Shown here in pieces: positions 1 to 7,827 of a DNA stretch of 43,940 nucleotides. This stretch comes from Prasinococcaceae sp. CCMP 1430. Lineage: Eukaryota > Prasinodermophyta > Palmophyllophyceae > Prasinococcales > Prasinococcaceae. The notes under the pieces were generated by a model. That model searched no databases and had not been told where the DNA came from. It worked only from the letters and a program-made list of their open reading frames with translations. The stretch is from NCBI GenBank assembly GCA_013416795.1, contig RQSC01001147.1:39269-83208 (forward strand). The letters are read 5' to 3'. How positions within the stretch are numbered: the stretch's first letter is position 1; each line of letters opens with the position of its first letter. A program made the position numbers and the translations under genes.

Positions 1-34
1 GCCACCCACGGGCACGGGCACGGCCACGGCCACG

Positions 35-90
35 GCGCCACGGCCACAGCGCCACGGCCGCGGCGCCACGGCCATGGCGCCACGGCCGCG
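35..90. repeat. Short 14-bp tandem repeat
   Basis: Four consecutive 14-base units of the form GCGCCACGGCCGCG (35-48, 49-62, 63-76, 77-90) differ only in their last bases. They are preceded by shorter CACGGC-type repeats from base 1. No convincing reading frame accompanies them, so this is probably a low-complexity spacer at the window edge. Confidence 0.7.
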
Positions 91-204
91 GCCGACGAGG
101 TCCGGCATGCGTCCATCCAAACCCGGCACTTACAGTCCCATCCCGACACTCCGCGGCGCCACCGCCACGGGACCCCCTTCCCCCCGTCCGACCAGCGGAG
201 AGGA

Positions 205-356
205 TCAGGCCGTCCTGCGCTTCCTGGCGCCGCCCTTGGCGCTGTTCATGAGCTGCGCGTGCGTCGGTGCCATGCTGCGCGGCGGAATGTACGGCAGCTG
301 CGGCATGTTCGCGCGGCGGCGGATGAGCTCCGGCCCGCGCTCCTTCAGCTCGGCGA
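205..356 (-). other. Possible 3' coding exon of an unidentified small gene
   Basis: On the minus strand an AG acceptor-like site (GAGGACAG, ending at 357) is followed by an open frame to a TGA at 205-207. It reads like real protein, basic and ending KGGARKRRTA, with MPQLPYIPPRS in the middle. Its upstream exon would have to lie in about 100 bases before NSUN2 begins on the other strand, and I could not find one. I do not recognise the product. It may be a short gene sharing a divergent promoter with NSUN2, or a chance open frame. Confidence 0.25.
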
Positions 357-462
357 CTGTCCTCGTGCCCAGCACACGAAAACACACACTAAACACTAAG
401 ACGCGCTCGACTCCCCCGCCAAACCGAACCCCCCACCGCAGCGGCCACCGCCGTCCGTCATC

Positions 463-3018
463 ATGGGGCGCAACAGCAACAAGCGCCGCAAGGGCGGCCA
501 GCGCACGCAGAAGCGCGACTTCAAGAAGGGCGGCGGCGGCCGCGAGGGCGAGGCGAAGCGCAGGCGGTACGACGCCGACCCCGCGCAGCGCGCGGCCAGC
601 GCGCAGGCGTCGGAGGCGTTCATCGAGTACTACAAGGCGCAGAACATCGTGGGCGAGGCCGACGGCGAGTGGGACGCCCTCGTGGCGTGCATGAAGACGC
701 CGCTCCCGGCGTCCTTCCGCATCAACGGCAGCGGGCAGTTCGCCGCGGGCGTCAAGGCGGGCTTCGAGAGGCGCTTCTCGGGGCTCATGGGCGCCAGCGC
801 CGACGGCGACGAGGGCACCAACAGCTACACGGACGACGCCGGCGAGCGCGTGGTGGTGCCGCCGCCGCGCGCGCTGCCCTGGTACCCCGGCGGCCTCGCG
901 TGGCAGGTCAACCTCAGCCGCCACCAGCTGCGCCGCCTGCCGCAGTTCGCCGAGCTGCACGAGTACATCAAGCGCGAGAACGAGGTGGGCACCATCACGC
1001 GGCAGGAGGCGGTGTCCATGATACCGCCCCTGCTGCTGGACGTCCAGCCGCACCACAACGTGCTCGACATGTGCGCCGCGCCGGGCTCCAAGACCTTCCA
1101 GCTCCTCGAGAAGCTCCACGCGGGCGAGGGCGAGCCCACGGGCATCGTGGTGGCCAACGACGTCAACGTGCAGCGCTGCCACCTGCTCATCCACCAGACG
1201 AAGCGCGTGAACAGCGCCAACCTGCTGGTGACGCAGCACGAGGCGCAGTCCTTCCCCATGGTGGGGCGCCGCTGGGTGGAGGGCCGCCCCGACGACTCGG
1301 AGGCCGTGCGCTTCGACCGCGTGCTGTGCGACGTGCCGTGCTCGGGCGACGGCACCATCCGCAAGGCGCCCGACATCTGGCGCAAGTGGAACGTCGCGAG
1401 CGCCAACGGCCTCCACCGCCTGCAGACGCGCATCGCGCAGCGCGGCGCGCGCCTCCTGCGCGTGGGCGGGCGCCTGGTGTACTCCACGTGCTCGCTGAAC
1501 CCCATCGAGAACGAGGCGGTGGTCGCCGAGCTGCTGCGCTCCTCCAAGGGCGCGCTCAAGCTGCTCGACGTGTCCGCCGAGCTCCCCGAGCTGCGGCGCA
1601 ACCCGGGCGTCGGCGAGTGGCGCGTCAAGGGGCGCGACCGGTGGTACGGCACCCTCGCCGACGTCGACCACGACCGCGACCGCATGGTCAGCGCCAGCTT
1701 CTTCCCGCCCAAGGACTACTACGACCCGGACGTGTACGACGAGGCGCTCGCGCAGGCCAAGGCCGCCGCCGAGGAGGAGGCGAAGGAGAAGGCGGAGGAG
1801 GCGGAGGACCAGGCGCAGCAGCAGAAGCGCTCGCCAGAGGACATCGCGATGGAGACCGCGCGCGCCGTGGCGGCCAGGCAGCACGCGGAGCTCCCGCTGC
1901 CGCTGGAGCGCTGCATGCGCCTGCTGCCGCACCACCAGGACACCGGCGGCTTCTTCGTGGCGGTGATGGAGAAGGTGGCCGAGTGGCCCAAGGACGTGCG
2001 GAGGAAGATCGGCGCGAAGCAGGCCATCGCCGCGCTGAGGGGCGAGGCCGACCCGGCGGAGCTCGCGCGCGTCGCCGCGGAGGAGGAGCGGAGGCAGGCC
2101 AAGGAGAGCGCCGAGAAGGACGCCAGGATCGCGGCGAAGAGGAAGGCCGAGGAGGAGGAAGCGGCGGCGGCGGCGGCGGCCGAGGGCGGCGCGGGGGGGG
2201 CGCAGGAGGGCGCCGCGGCCGGCGCGGCCGACGGGGGCAAGTACAAGGAGAAGCGGCAGGGGCACCACAAGGGCATCGACCCGCTGATCATGTACAATGA
2301 CGCGGCGGTGAACGCCAGCATACGCGCGTTCTACGGCCTGGCGGAGGGCGCGTTCCCGATGGAGAGCCAGCTGCTGGTGCGCTCGATAGGCGGGCTGCCC
2401 AAGCGCATCTACTACGTGTCCAAGCCCGTGGCGGATCTGATCGCGCTCAACGAGAAGACGCACGAGCTGAAGGTGGTGGTGGTGGGCGTCAAGATGTTCG
2501 AGCGCCAGGAGGTCAAGGACGGCAGCGTGGCGTGCGCGTACCGGCTCGCGCAGGAGGGGCTCAGCTGGCTGGAGGGCGTCATGACCAAGCAGGTGCTGCG
2601 TCTCACCCTGGCCGAGATGCACACGATGCTCGCCACGCGCTCGCAGCCGCGCCACTACTTCGAGGGCGCCACGGGCGAGGCGTTGGACGCCCTCTCCAAG
2701 GGCTGCTGCGTCATCCGCCTGCGCGACGGGGAGGCGCTGCCCGAGGGCACCGTCGCAGGCGCCGCGCCCGTGTCCGTCCCCTGCTGGAAGGGCCCCGCCA
2801 GCCTGAACCTCCTCATCACCTCCACCGACGCGCACGTCATCCTCGAGCAGCTGGGCGGCAAGAAGGAGAGCGAGCCCAAGGTGGACAAGCCCGCCGAGGC
2901 TGCGGCGGCCAAGGTCGAGGTCGAAGGTGAGGGGCCCGCCCAGGCGAAGGCCGAGGGGCCCGCCCAGGCGAAGGCCGAAGGAGAGGGCGCGCCCGCGCCG
3001 ATGGAGGCTGAGGCGTAG
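463..3018 (+). CDS. NSUN2: NSUN2/Trm4-type tRNA (cytosine-5)-methyltransferase
   Basis: This intronless 851-residue protein is an RsmB/NOP2/SUN-family RNA m5C methyltransferase. The family uses S-adenosylmethionine to methylate C5 of cytosines in tRNA, mostly in the nucleus. Visible motifs are a basic N-terminus with nuclear-signal character, the family block PWYPGGLAWQ, the SAM-binding loop DMCAAPGSKT near residue 202, and the two catalytic cysteines in PCSGDG (Cys293) and STCS (Cys343). The NSUN2-type C-terminal domain follows. Residues around 440-610 are unusually rich in Ala, Glu and Lys, and the last 60 residues contain an imperfect AQAKAEG repeat. The first ATG of the frame after the upstream stop-containing region is taken as start. 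The antisense strand is open across the whole gene, a GC-bias shadow. NSUN2 is preferred over other NSUN members because of the overall block order. Confidence 0.93.
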   Translation: MGRNSNKRRKGGQRTQKRDFKKGGGGREGEAKRRRYDADPAQRAASAQASEAFIEYYKAQNIVGEADGEWDALVACMKTPLPASFRINGSGQFAAGVKAGFERRFSGLMGASADGDEGTNSYTDDAGERVVVPPPRALPWYPGGLAWQVNLSRHQLRRLPQFAELHEYIKRENEVGTITRQEAVSMIPPLLLDVQPHHNVLDMCAAPGSKTFQLLEKLHAGEGEPTGIVVANDVNVQRCHLLIHQTKRVNSANLLVTQHEAQSFPMVGRRWVEGRPDDSEAVRFDRVLCDVPCSGDGTIRKAPDIWRKWNVASANGLHRLQTRIAQRGARLLRVGGRLVYSTCSLNPIENEAVVAELLRSSKGALKLLDVSAELPELRRNPGVGEWRVKGRDRWYGTLADVDHDRDRMVSASFFPPKDYYDPDVYDEALAQAKAAAEEEAKEKAEEAEDQAQQQKRSPEDIAMETARAVAARQHAELPLPLERCMRLLPHHQDTGGFFVAVMEKVAEWPKDVRRKIGAKQAIAALRGEADPAELARVAAEEERRQAKESAEKDARIAAKRKAEEEEAAAAAAAEGGAGGAQEGAAAGAADGGKYKEKRQGHHKGIDPLIMYNDAAVNASIRAFYGLAEGAFPMESQLLVRSIGGLPKRIYYVSKPVADLIALNEKTHELKVVVVGVKMFERQEVKDGSVACAYRLAQEGLSWLEGVMTKQVLRLTLAEMHTMLATRSQPRHYFEGATGEALDALSKGCCVIRLRDGEALPEGTVAGAAPVSVPCWKGPASLNLLITSTDAHVILEQLGGKKESEPKVDKPAEAAAAKVEVEGEGPAQAKAEGPAQAKAEGEGAPAPMEAEA

Positions 3019-3167
3019 GCCGCCGGGGAGCGGTGCGGAGGAGCGCGACGGACGTAACTCTCTTATTACAGCACGCGCGCGCGCGCAGCCGAAGGAAGGC
3101 GCGCGGGGGCACGTGGGACGCGCGCGCAACGCCACGCCACCCCCCACCGACGTCGCGAGCGAGCGAG

Positions 3168-4307
3168 CTAGCTCGCCGCCCGGCCGTGCTTCTGCAGCTG
3201 CTCGGCGTCGATCTGCGCGAGTGCGGGCAGCGCGTCCACCAGCCGCTGGTGGTACACCGGCGAGGCGCCCGCGGGCGTGCGCTCGAGGTACACAGTGGAC
3301 AGCGTCGGCAGCGACGCGCGCAGCGCGTCCGCGAGGCCCTCCAGCGCGCTCACGGGCACCTTGGTGTCGTTGAGCCAGAGGTCCTCCAGCTGTGGCAGAT
3401 CCGCGAGGCCGTCGAGGCTGCCGATGGGGTTGTCCGCGGCGTCGAGCAGCAGCACGGGCAGGCCGTCGAGCCCTTCGAGCCGCTCGACTCCGTTCTGGCT
3501 CACGCTGAGCTCCTCGAGCGGCGCCCCGCAGCCGGCGCCCGCGCCCTCCGCCGGGCCGAGCGCGGCGAGCGCGGCCGTGCTCGTCAGGCGATTCGCTTGC
3601 AGGCTCAGGCGGCGCAGACGGGGCATCGCGCGCAGCACGTCAGGGTCCGCCACGGTGATCTTGTTTGAGCCGAGCCAGAGCTCCTCGAGCGCGCCGAGGC
3701 CCTCCATGCCCTCCATGGTGCGCAGCCGGTTCGAGCCCAGCTCGAGCACGCGCAGCGACGCGCGATTCGCGATGCCCTCGGCCCTCCTGATCTTGTTCTT
3801 GGCCGCGTAGAGCTCGGCCAGGCACGGCGGGGCGCGCGCGAGCGGCTCGAGCGAGCGTATCCCATTGTATGAGATGTCGAGGTGCGTCAAGTGCCGCAGC
3901 GCGTCGAGCGGCGGGCACTCGCTCAGCAGGTTGTCGCGCAGCACGAGCGTCGTGATGCCCGCGCACGCGGCCGCCGCCGTCACGCGTGCGGCGCCCTCCA
4001 GGAGATTCTTGCGCAGGGAGAGCGAGGCGAGGCGTGCGCCCGCGTCGGCGTCTTCCAGCACACACGCAATCGCGCTCTCGTCGAGGCGGTTCCCGGTGAG
4101 CTCGAGCTCCTCCACGCCGGCGGACACGCGGACGCCCGCCAGCGACGGCAACTGGCGGTAGCCGAGGTCGATGACGCCGTCGAGCACCTCGTACTCAACA
4201 GCGTGCTCGGCGTCCGACGCTTCCGCCTGGAGGCCGGGCGCCGCCGCGGGCGGCGCCCTCTCCCCCAGCGGCTCGCCGCCCGAGCCCGCGCCCACCTCGC
4301 CGTCCAT
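3168..4307 (-). CDS. SDS22-like leucine-rich-repeat protein (PP1 regulatory subunit 7 type)
   Basis: The 379-residue protein has an acidic N-terminus of about 50 residues, then roughly ten tandem SDS22-class leucine-rich repeats of 21-23 residues, for example LTHLDISYNGIRSLEPLA and LEELWLGSNKITVADPDVL, and an LRR-cap-like end (SPVYHQRLVDALPALAQIDA). SDS22/PPP1R7 binds the catalytic subunit of protein phosphatase 1 and controls its assembly, and this protein matches it in length and cap. Start Met at 4307 is chosen because it directly precedes the acidic leader. An upstream extension to 4814 would overlap the divergent neighbour. No intron is seen. The stop codon is 149 bases from the convergent NSUN2 stop. 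Other SDS22-like LRR proteins, including axonemal ones, cannot be fully excluded. Confidence 0.82.
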   Translation of the reverse strand: MDGEVGAGSGGEPLGERAPPAAAPGLQAEASDAEHAVEYEVLDGVIDLGYRQLPSLAGVRVSAGVEELELTGNRLDESAIACVLEDADAGARLASLSLRKNLLEGAARVTAAAACAGITTLVLRDNLLSECPPLDALRHLTHLDISYNGIRSLEPLARAPPCLAELYAAKNKIRRAEGIANRASLRVLELGSNRLRTMEGMEGLGALEELWLGSNKITVADPDVLRAMPRLRRLSLQANRLTSTAALAALGPAEGAGAGCGAPLEELSVSQNGVERLEGLDGLPVLLLDAADNPIGSLDGLADLPQLEDLWLNDTKVPVSALEGLADALRASLPTLSTVYLERTPAGASPVYHQRLVDALPALAQIDAEQLQKHGRAAS

Positions 4308-4394
4308 CGCACCCTCCGTCCTCGGGGGGGTACGGCCGCGCACGCGCCGCGCGACCGCCCGCATGCCAACGCGCGCGACGACGTGGACGATGCC
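4308..4394. promoter_or_regulatory. Divergent (bidirectional) promoter candidate
   Basis: Only 87 bases separate the start codons of the minus-strand LRR gene and the plus-strand RRM gene, so both promoters and 5' leaders must lie here or overlap the coding ends. The interval is GC-rich with no TATA-like sequence. The regulatory role is inferred from position alone. Confidence 0.45.
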
Positions 4395-5391
4395 ATGGAG
4401 AGCGACTACGACGCCGAAGCTGTCGGCGCGAACGAGGGGGGGCGCCCGAGGCTGGGGGAGCCTCGCGCGGCGGCCGCCGCACCGGTGCGCGCCGGCGTGG
4501 ACGACAGCGTGTGCGTGGCGCCCGTGGATCCCGCGAGCACGGCGGACATCATCGCCGCACACTTTGGCACCTGCGGGGCCGTCTCGCGAGTGACGAACAC
4601 CGGCAAGCTCTACGCCTGGGTGCAGGTGCGCGCGCGCGCACCCCGCCTGCTGTGAGGAGGGACCTGCTGCTGCGGGGCGCGCCTGCGGCGCGCGCGCGCG
4701 CACGGCCGCTGACTCGCTCGGCCCGCCGCTCGCGCAGTTCACGCACTCCCCGTCGGTGGAGCTCGCCCTCGAACTCGATGGCACGACGCTCGGCAGTCGC
4801 CAAGTGCAGATCAAGCGGAAGAATGAAGCGAGCGTGCTCGTCCGCGAGACGGAGACGCAGGCGGCGGCGATGGGCCTCGCGGGGAGCGCGAGCTTTTACC
4901 CCGCGACTCGAGGCGGCGGGGCGGGGGGCGGGCTCAGAGGACGCGGGCTCGGAGGAGGCGGGCTCGGAGGAGGCGGGCTCGGAGGAGGCGGGCTCGGAGG
5001 AGGCGGTGGGGGGGGCGGAGGAGGCGGGCTCGGAGGAGGCGGGCTCGGAGGAGGTGGGCTCGGAGGGGGCGGGCTCGGAAGAGGCGGTGGAGGGGGCGGA
5101 CTCAGAGGAGGTGGTGGAGGAGAAGGGCTCAGGGGAAAGGGATGGACCGCTAGGAGGTCGACTGGAGCAAAAGAGATGCGTAAAAACGCGGCCCGTAGTC
5201 GTACACCCGCCGGGGTCGCGTACCACTGCTACGGCACTACTAGGACTACTACTCGAGTGGCGAGGACGGCGGGCGAGGCGAGCGTCGCCGAGAGGCACGG
5301 AGAGCGACGCGAGCGCTACCGAGGCCGCGACTTGGAAGCCCACTCACGGGGACACCCACTCATTATTACTACAGCAACGACTTCTTCTTGA
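4395..5391 (+). CDS. PABPN1/PABP2-like RRM protein with Gly-rich tail
   Basis: Exon 1 is 4395-4625, the intron is 4626-4737 (GTGCG...CGCAG, phase 0), and exon 2 starts at 4738. The joined product has an acidic leader and one RRM: RNP2-like SVCVAPV, an alpha helix ASTADIIAAHFGTCGAVSRV, RNP1-like KLYAWVQF across the splice junction, and ELALELDGTTLGSRQVQIKRKN. This order resembles nuclear poly(A)-binding protein 2, which stimulates poly(A) polymerase. After the RRM comes an extreme Gly/Leu-Gly tract and an Arg-rich end. The 3' end is uncertain: the frame used stops at 5391, but a second intron ending near 5237 would open a frame with a Tyr-rich tail (HYYYSNDFF) to about 5430, closer to the Arg/Tyr-rich end of known PABPN1. 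The start Met is 87 bases from the divergent LRR gene. Confidence 0.68.
4951..5110 (+). repeat. 15-bp GGAGGAGGCGGGCTC minisatellite inside the RRM gene
   Basis: A 15-base unit coding for GGGLG is repeated exactly at 4951-4995 and then continues in degenerate form to about 5110. It produces the Gly-rich tail of the RRM protein and is a likely site of length variation between alleles. Confidence 0.85.
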
Positions 5392-5556
5392 ACGCACGAA
5401 TGCAGCCCGACACTCACTCTAGAGCCGCCGTTTGAGCTCTTATTCTGCCGCATGTAAGCTCTTACGGTATGGATGTTGTAAGCAGAGCGCGCTTGAGTGG
5501 GGGAGTGGGTGGCAATCTATCGGGTTGGCGGCGATCGCAGCCGCCAGCTGGCGCGC

Positions 5557-5739
5557 CTACTTGGGGACGCACCCCTTCTTCTTGCTGAACTTGCAGTTCT
5601 TCTTGGCGTCGCCCTTCTTGCACTTCTTCTTGGACTTCTTTGCCGTCTTGCAGAGCTTCTTGACCTGCTTCTTCGAGAGCTTCTGGCGTGCGCGCGTGAG
5701 CGTGGGGGTGGGTGGGGCAGACGACGTGGACGAAACCAT
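5557..5739 (-). CDS. Small Lys/Cys-rich protein, unknown function
   Basis: A 60-codon minus-strand frame begins at an ATG (5739) and ends in a strongly basic, Cys-containing stretch: KLSKKQVKKLCKTAKKSKKKCKK followed by a similar KKNCKFSKKKGC segment. Lysine is almost always AAG, which matches real genes in this window. The bases before KLSKK (a pyrimidine-rich run ending CGCCAG) also look like an intron acceptor, so the true first exon could lie elsewhere. It is divergent to the legumain gene, 91 bases away. I do not recognise the family. Its KKKC pattern recalls the Lys/Cys repeats of the secreted protein at 15738-20510. It could also be a chance antisense frame, though the mirror plus-strand reading (Phe/Leu-rich) is less convincing. 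Confidence 0.4.
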   Translation of the reverse strand: MVSSTSSAPPTPTLTRARQKLSKKQVKKLCKTAKKSKKKCKKGDAKKNCKFSKKKGCVPK

Positions 5740-5830
5740 GCAGCGCGTTGGCACTGGCGTCAGCATCATCACCCCGTGCGATACAGGTCGCGCCAGCCAG
5801 GTGAGGCACGCCGCGCNGTTCGGCGCGACG

Positions 5831-7583
5831 ATGCGCGCGGCTGTGCTGTCGGCGCTCGGCGCGGCGGCGCTCGCCGCAGGCGCCGAGGCGGTCCGACCGG
5901 GCGCAGTCGGCGCCATCGGCGACGCCCTCGCAGCCGAGGTCGCCGAGGTCAAGGCCGACCTCGCCTCCGACTGGCGCACCGCCAGGACCACCATCGAGGG
6001 CATCCAGGCAGAGGTCGACGCCGAGCTTGCCAAGCCCGCCGAGGATGGCAAGCAGCACTGGGCGCTGCTCATGGCGGGTGCGTCGGCGCCCCGCATCCCG
6101 CCGCGCCCGCACAGGGAGGGACGCGCCGCGCAGCTGTGCTCGCGTGTGCGCGCGCGCTCGAGGCACGGGCACACGCGCCACCCGGCGAGCGTTTTCGCCG
6201 CGCGCTTTTTACCGCGCGCGCGGCCCGGCCCGCCCCTGGNGCGGGCGAGGTGCGCGGCGGGCGGCTGGGCGCAGGGCGCCAGGCGGAGGCTGACGCGTGG
6301 CGCGGCGCGCGCCCGCCCGCGCAGGATCGAACTCGTGGGGCAACTACCGCCACCAGGCGGACGTGTACCACGCGTACCAGATCTTCAAGAGGGCCGGCCT
6401 GGACGACGACCACATCGTGGTGTTCCACTACGACGACATCGCGAACGATTCGGAGAATCCGACGCCTGGCCAGGTGATCAACTCGCCGTATGGCAACGAC
6501 GTGTACCCGGGCGTGCCCAAGGACTACACGGGCCTCGACGTGACTGCGGCCAACTTCATCGCCGCGCTCAAGGGCGACGCGGATGCCGTCAAAGGGGGCA
6601 GCGGCAAGGTCATCGCCTCCGGTGCGAAGGACAAGGTTTTCGCGGCGTTCTTCGACCACGGCGGCCCGGGCATCCTGGGCGTGCCCGCGGGCACCGGCCC
6701 GTACATCTACGCCAACGACGTCAACGACGCCCTCAAGTCCAAGTATGAGGCAGGCGGCTTCAAGGAGCTCACCTTCTACGTGGAGGCGTGCGAGTCGGGC
6801 TCCATTTTCGACGGCCTGCTGCCGGCCAACATTTCGACCTACGTGACCACCGCGGCCAACCCGACCGAGTCCTCGTGGGGCTACTATTGCCCGGGCATGA
6901 ACCCCGGGCCGCCAAAGGGCTACAACACCTGCCTGGGCGACCTGTACTCGATCACGTGGATGGAGAACGTCGACTCGCTCGACTCAGCGAAGAAGGAAAC
7001 GCTCCTGGAGCAGTACCGCATCGTGAAGCAGCTCGTGTCGCAGAACCACACCTACCGGCAGGGCTCGCACGTCATGCAGTACGGCGATCTAAGCATCGAC
7101 TCAGAGAGGCTCAGCGCATTCATCCACGGCTCCGCGAAGGAGGAGGACGAGGAGGTGCCCGCGCGCGCCGCCGCCCCCAACCCAACCGTGGGCGAGGGCA
7201 TCGCCCAGCGCGACGCCGACCTGCACTCGCTTTACCACGTGTACCTGTCGAAGCCCGAGGGCTCGGCGGAGAAAAAGGCGGCCTTCAAGGCCTTCCTCGC
7301 CGAGTCCACCCGCCGCGCCGAGCTCGATCGAGCCATCGACGCCGTTGGCAAGGAGCTCCTCACTGAGTTCCAGCTCAACTACGTGCGTGCCGAGGGCGAG
7401 GCCGTCACGCGCGAATGGGACTGCTACAAGCAGAGCGTGCTTGCCTTCGAGGCGCAGTGCGGCCGCCTCGACCAATATGGCCTCAAGCACGCCGGCGTTT
7501 TCGCCAAGTCGTGCAACAACGGGGTGGGCCCCGAGAACGTCGCCGCGGCCGCGGCCAAGGCGTGCGCCGCCAAGGCGCTGTGA
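5831..7583 (+). CDS. Legumain / vacuolar processing enzyme (asparaginyl endopeptidase, C13)
   Basis: Exon 1 is 5831-6077, the intron is 6078-6324 (GTGCG...CGCAG, phase 1), and exon 2 is 6325-7583, giving 501 residues. The join restores the family block AGSNSWGNYRHQADV. An N-terminal signal peptide (MRAAVLSALGAAALAAGAEA) sends it to the secretory or vacuolar route. The catalytic dyad is visible as His194 in FFDHGGPG and Cys238 in EACESGS. A C-terminal prodomain-like region with paired cysteines (WDCYKQ, FEAQCG, KSCNNG) matches the legumain stabilisation module. Legumains cleave after Asn/Asp and mature other lysosomal or vacuolar proteins. The GPI-transamidase subunit PIG-K is the main alternative, but it would have a C-terminal membrane anchor, which is absent. 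One N (6240) falls in the intron and one (5817) just before the start. The gene is convergent with the acyl-CoA synthetase. Confidence 0.93.
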
Positions 7584-7658
7584 GCACACCAAGCGGCAGG
7601 GGCATGGCGCGAGACGCGCCATATGCAACCTGCAAACTGGATTTCTAAAAAAGCGCGT

Positions 7659-7678
7659 GTACACTGTACATAGTGTAC
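7659..7678. other. Perfect hairpin between convergent genes
   Basis: GTACACT-GTACAT-AGTGTAC is a perfect inverted repeat with 7-base arms and a 6-base loop. It lies 75 bases after the legumain stop and 150 bases from the acyl-CoA synthetase stop, just after an A-rich run. Position suggests a role in 3'-end formation, but this is inference. Similar GTAC-containing palindromes recur at 20931-20958 and 24755-24778. Confidence 0.5.
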
Positions 7679-7827
7679 GTAATAAGCTCTTCCTCTTTTT
7701 CCCTCCTCGACCACGGGTTGCGTGGTCCTCGGAAGGCCCATGGCGATGCGCTGGGTGCCCGACGCCGGCGCCGCCTCGCGGCATCGCAGCGCGTGCGTCA
7801 ACGCAGACCGTATATCAGCGTGTGCCC

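Noticed and set aside
205-3147. A 980-codon open frame antisense to NSUN2
   Set aside because: It is the complement of a strongly GC-biased coding sequence; the protein is Leu/Arg/His-rich without domains, while the plus strand has clear catalytic motifs.
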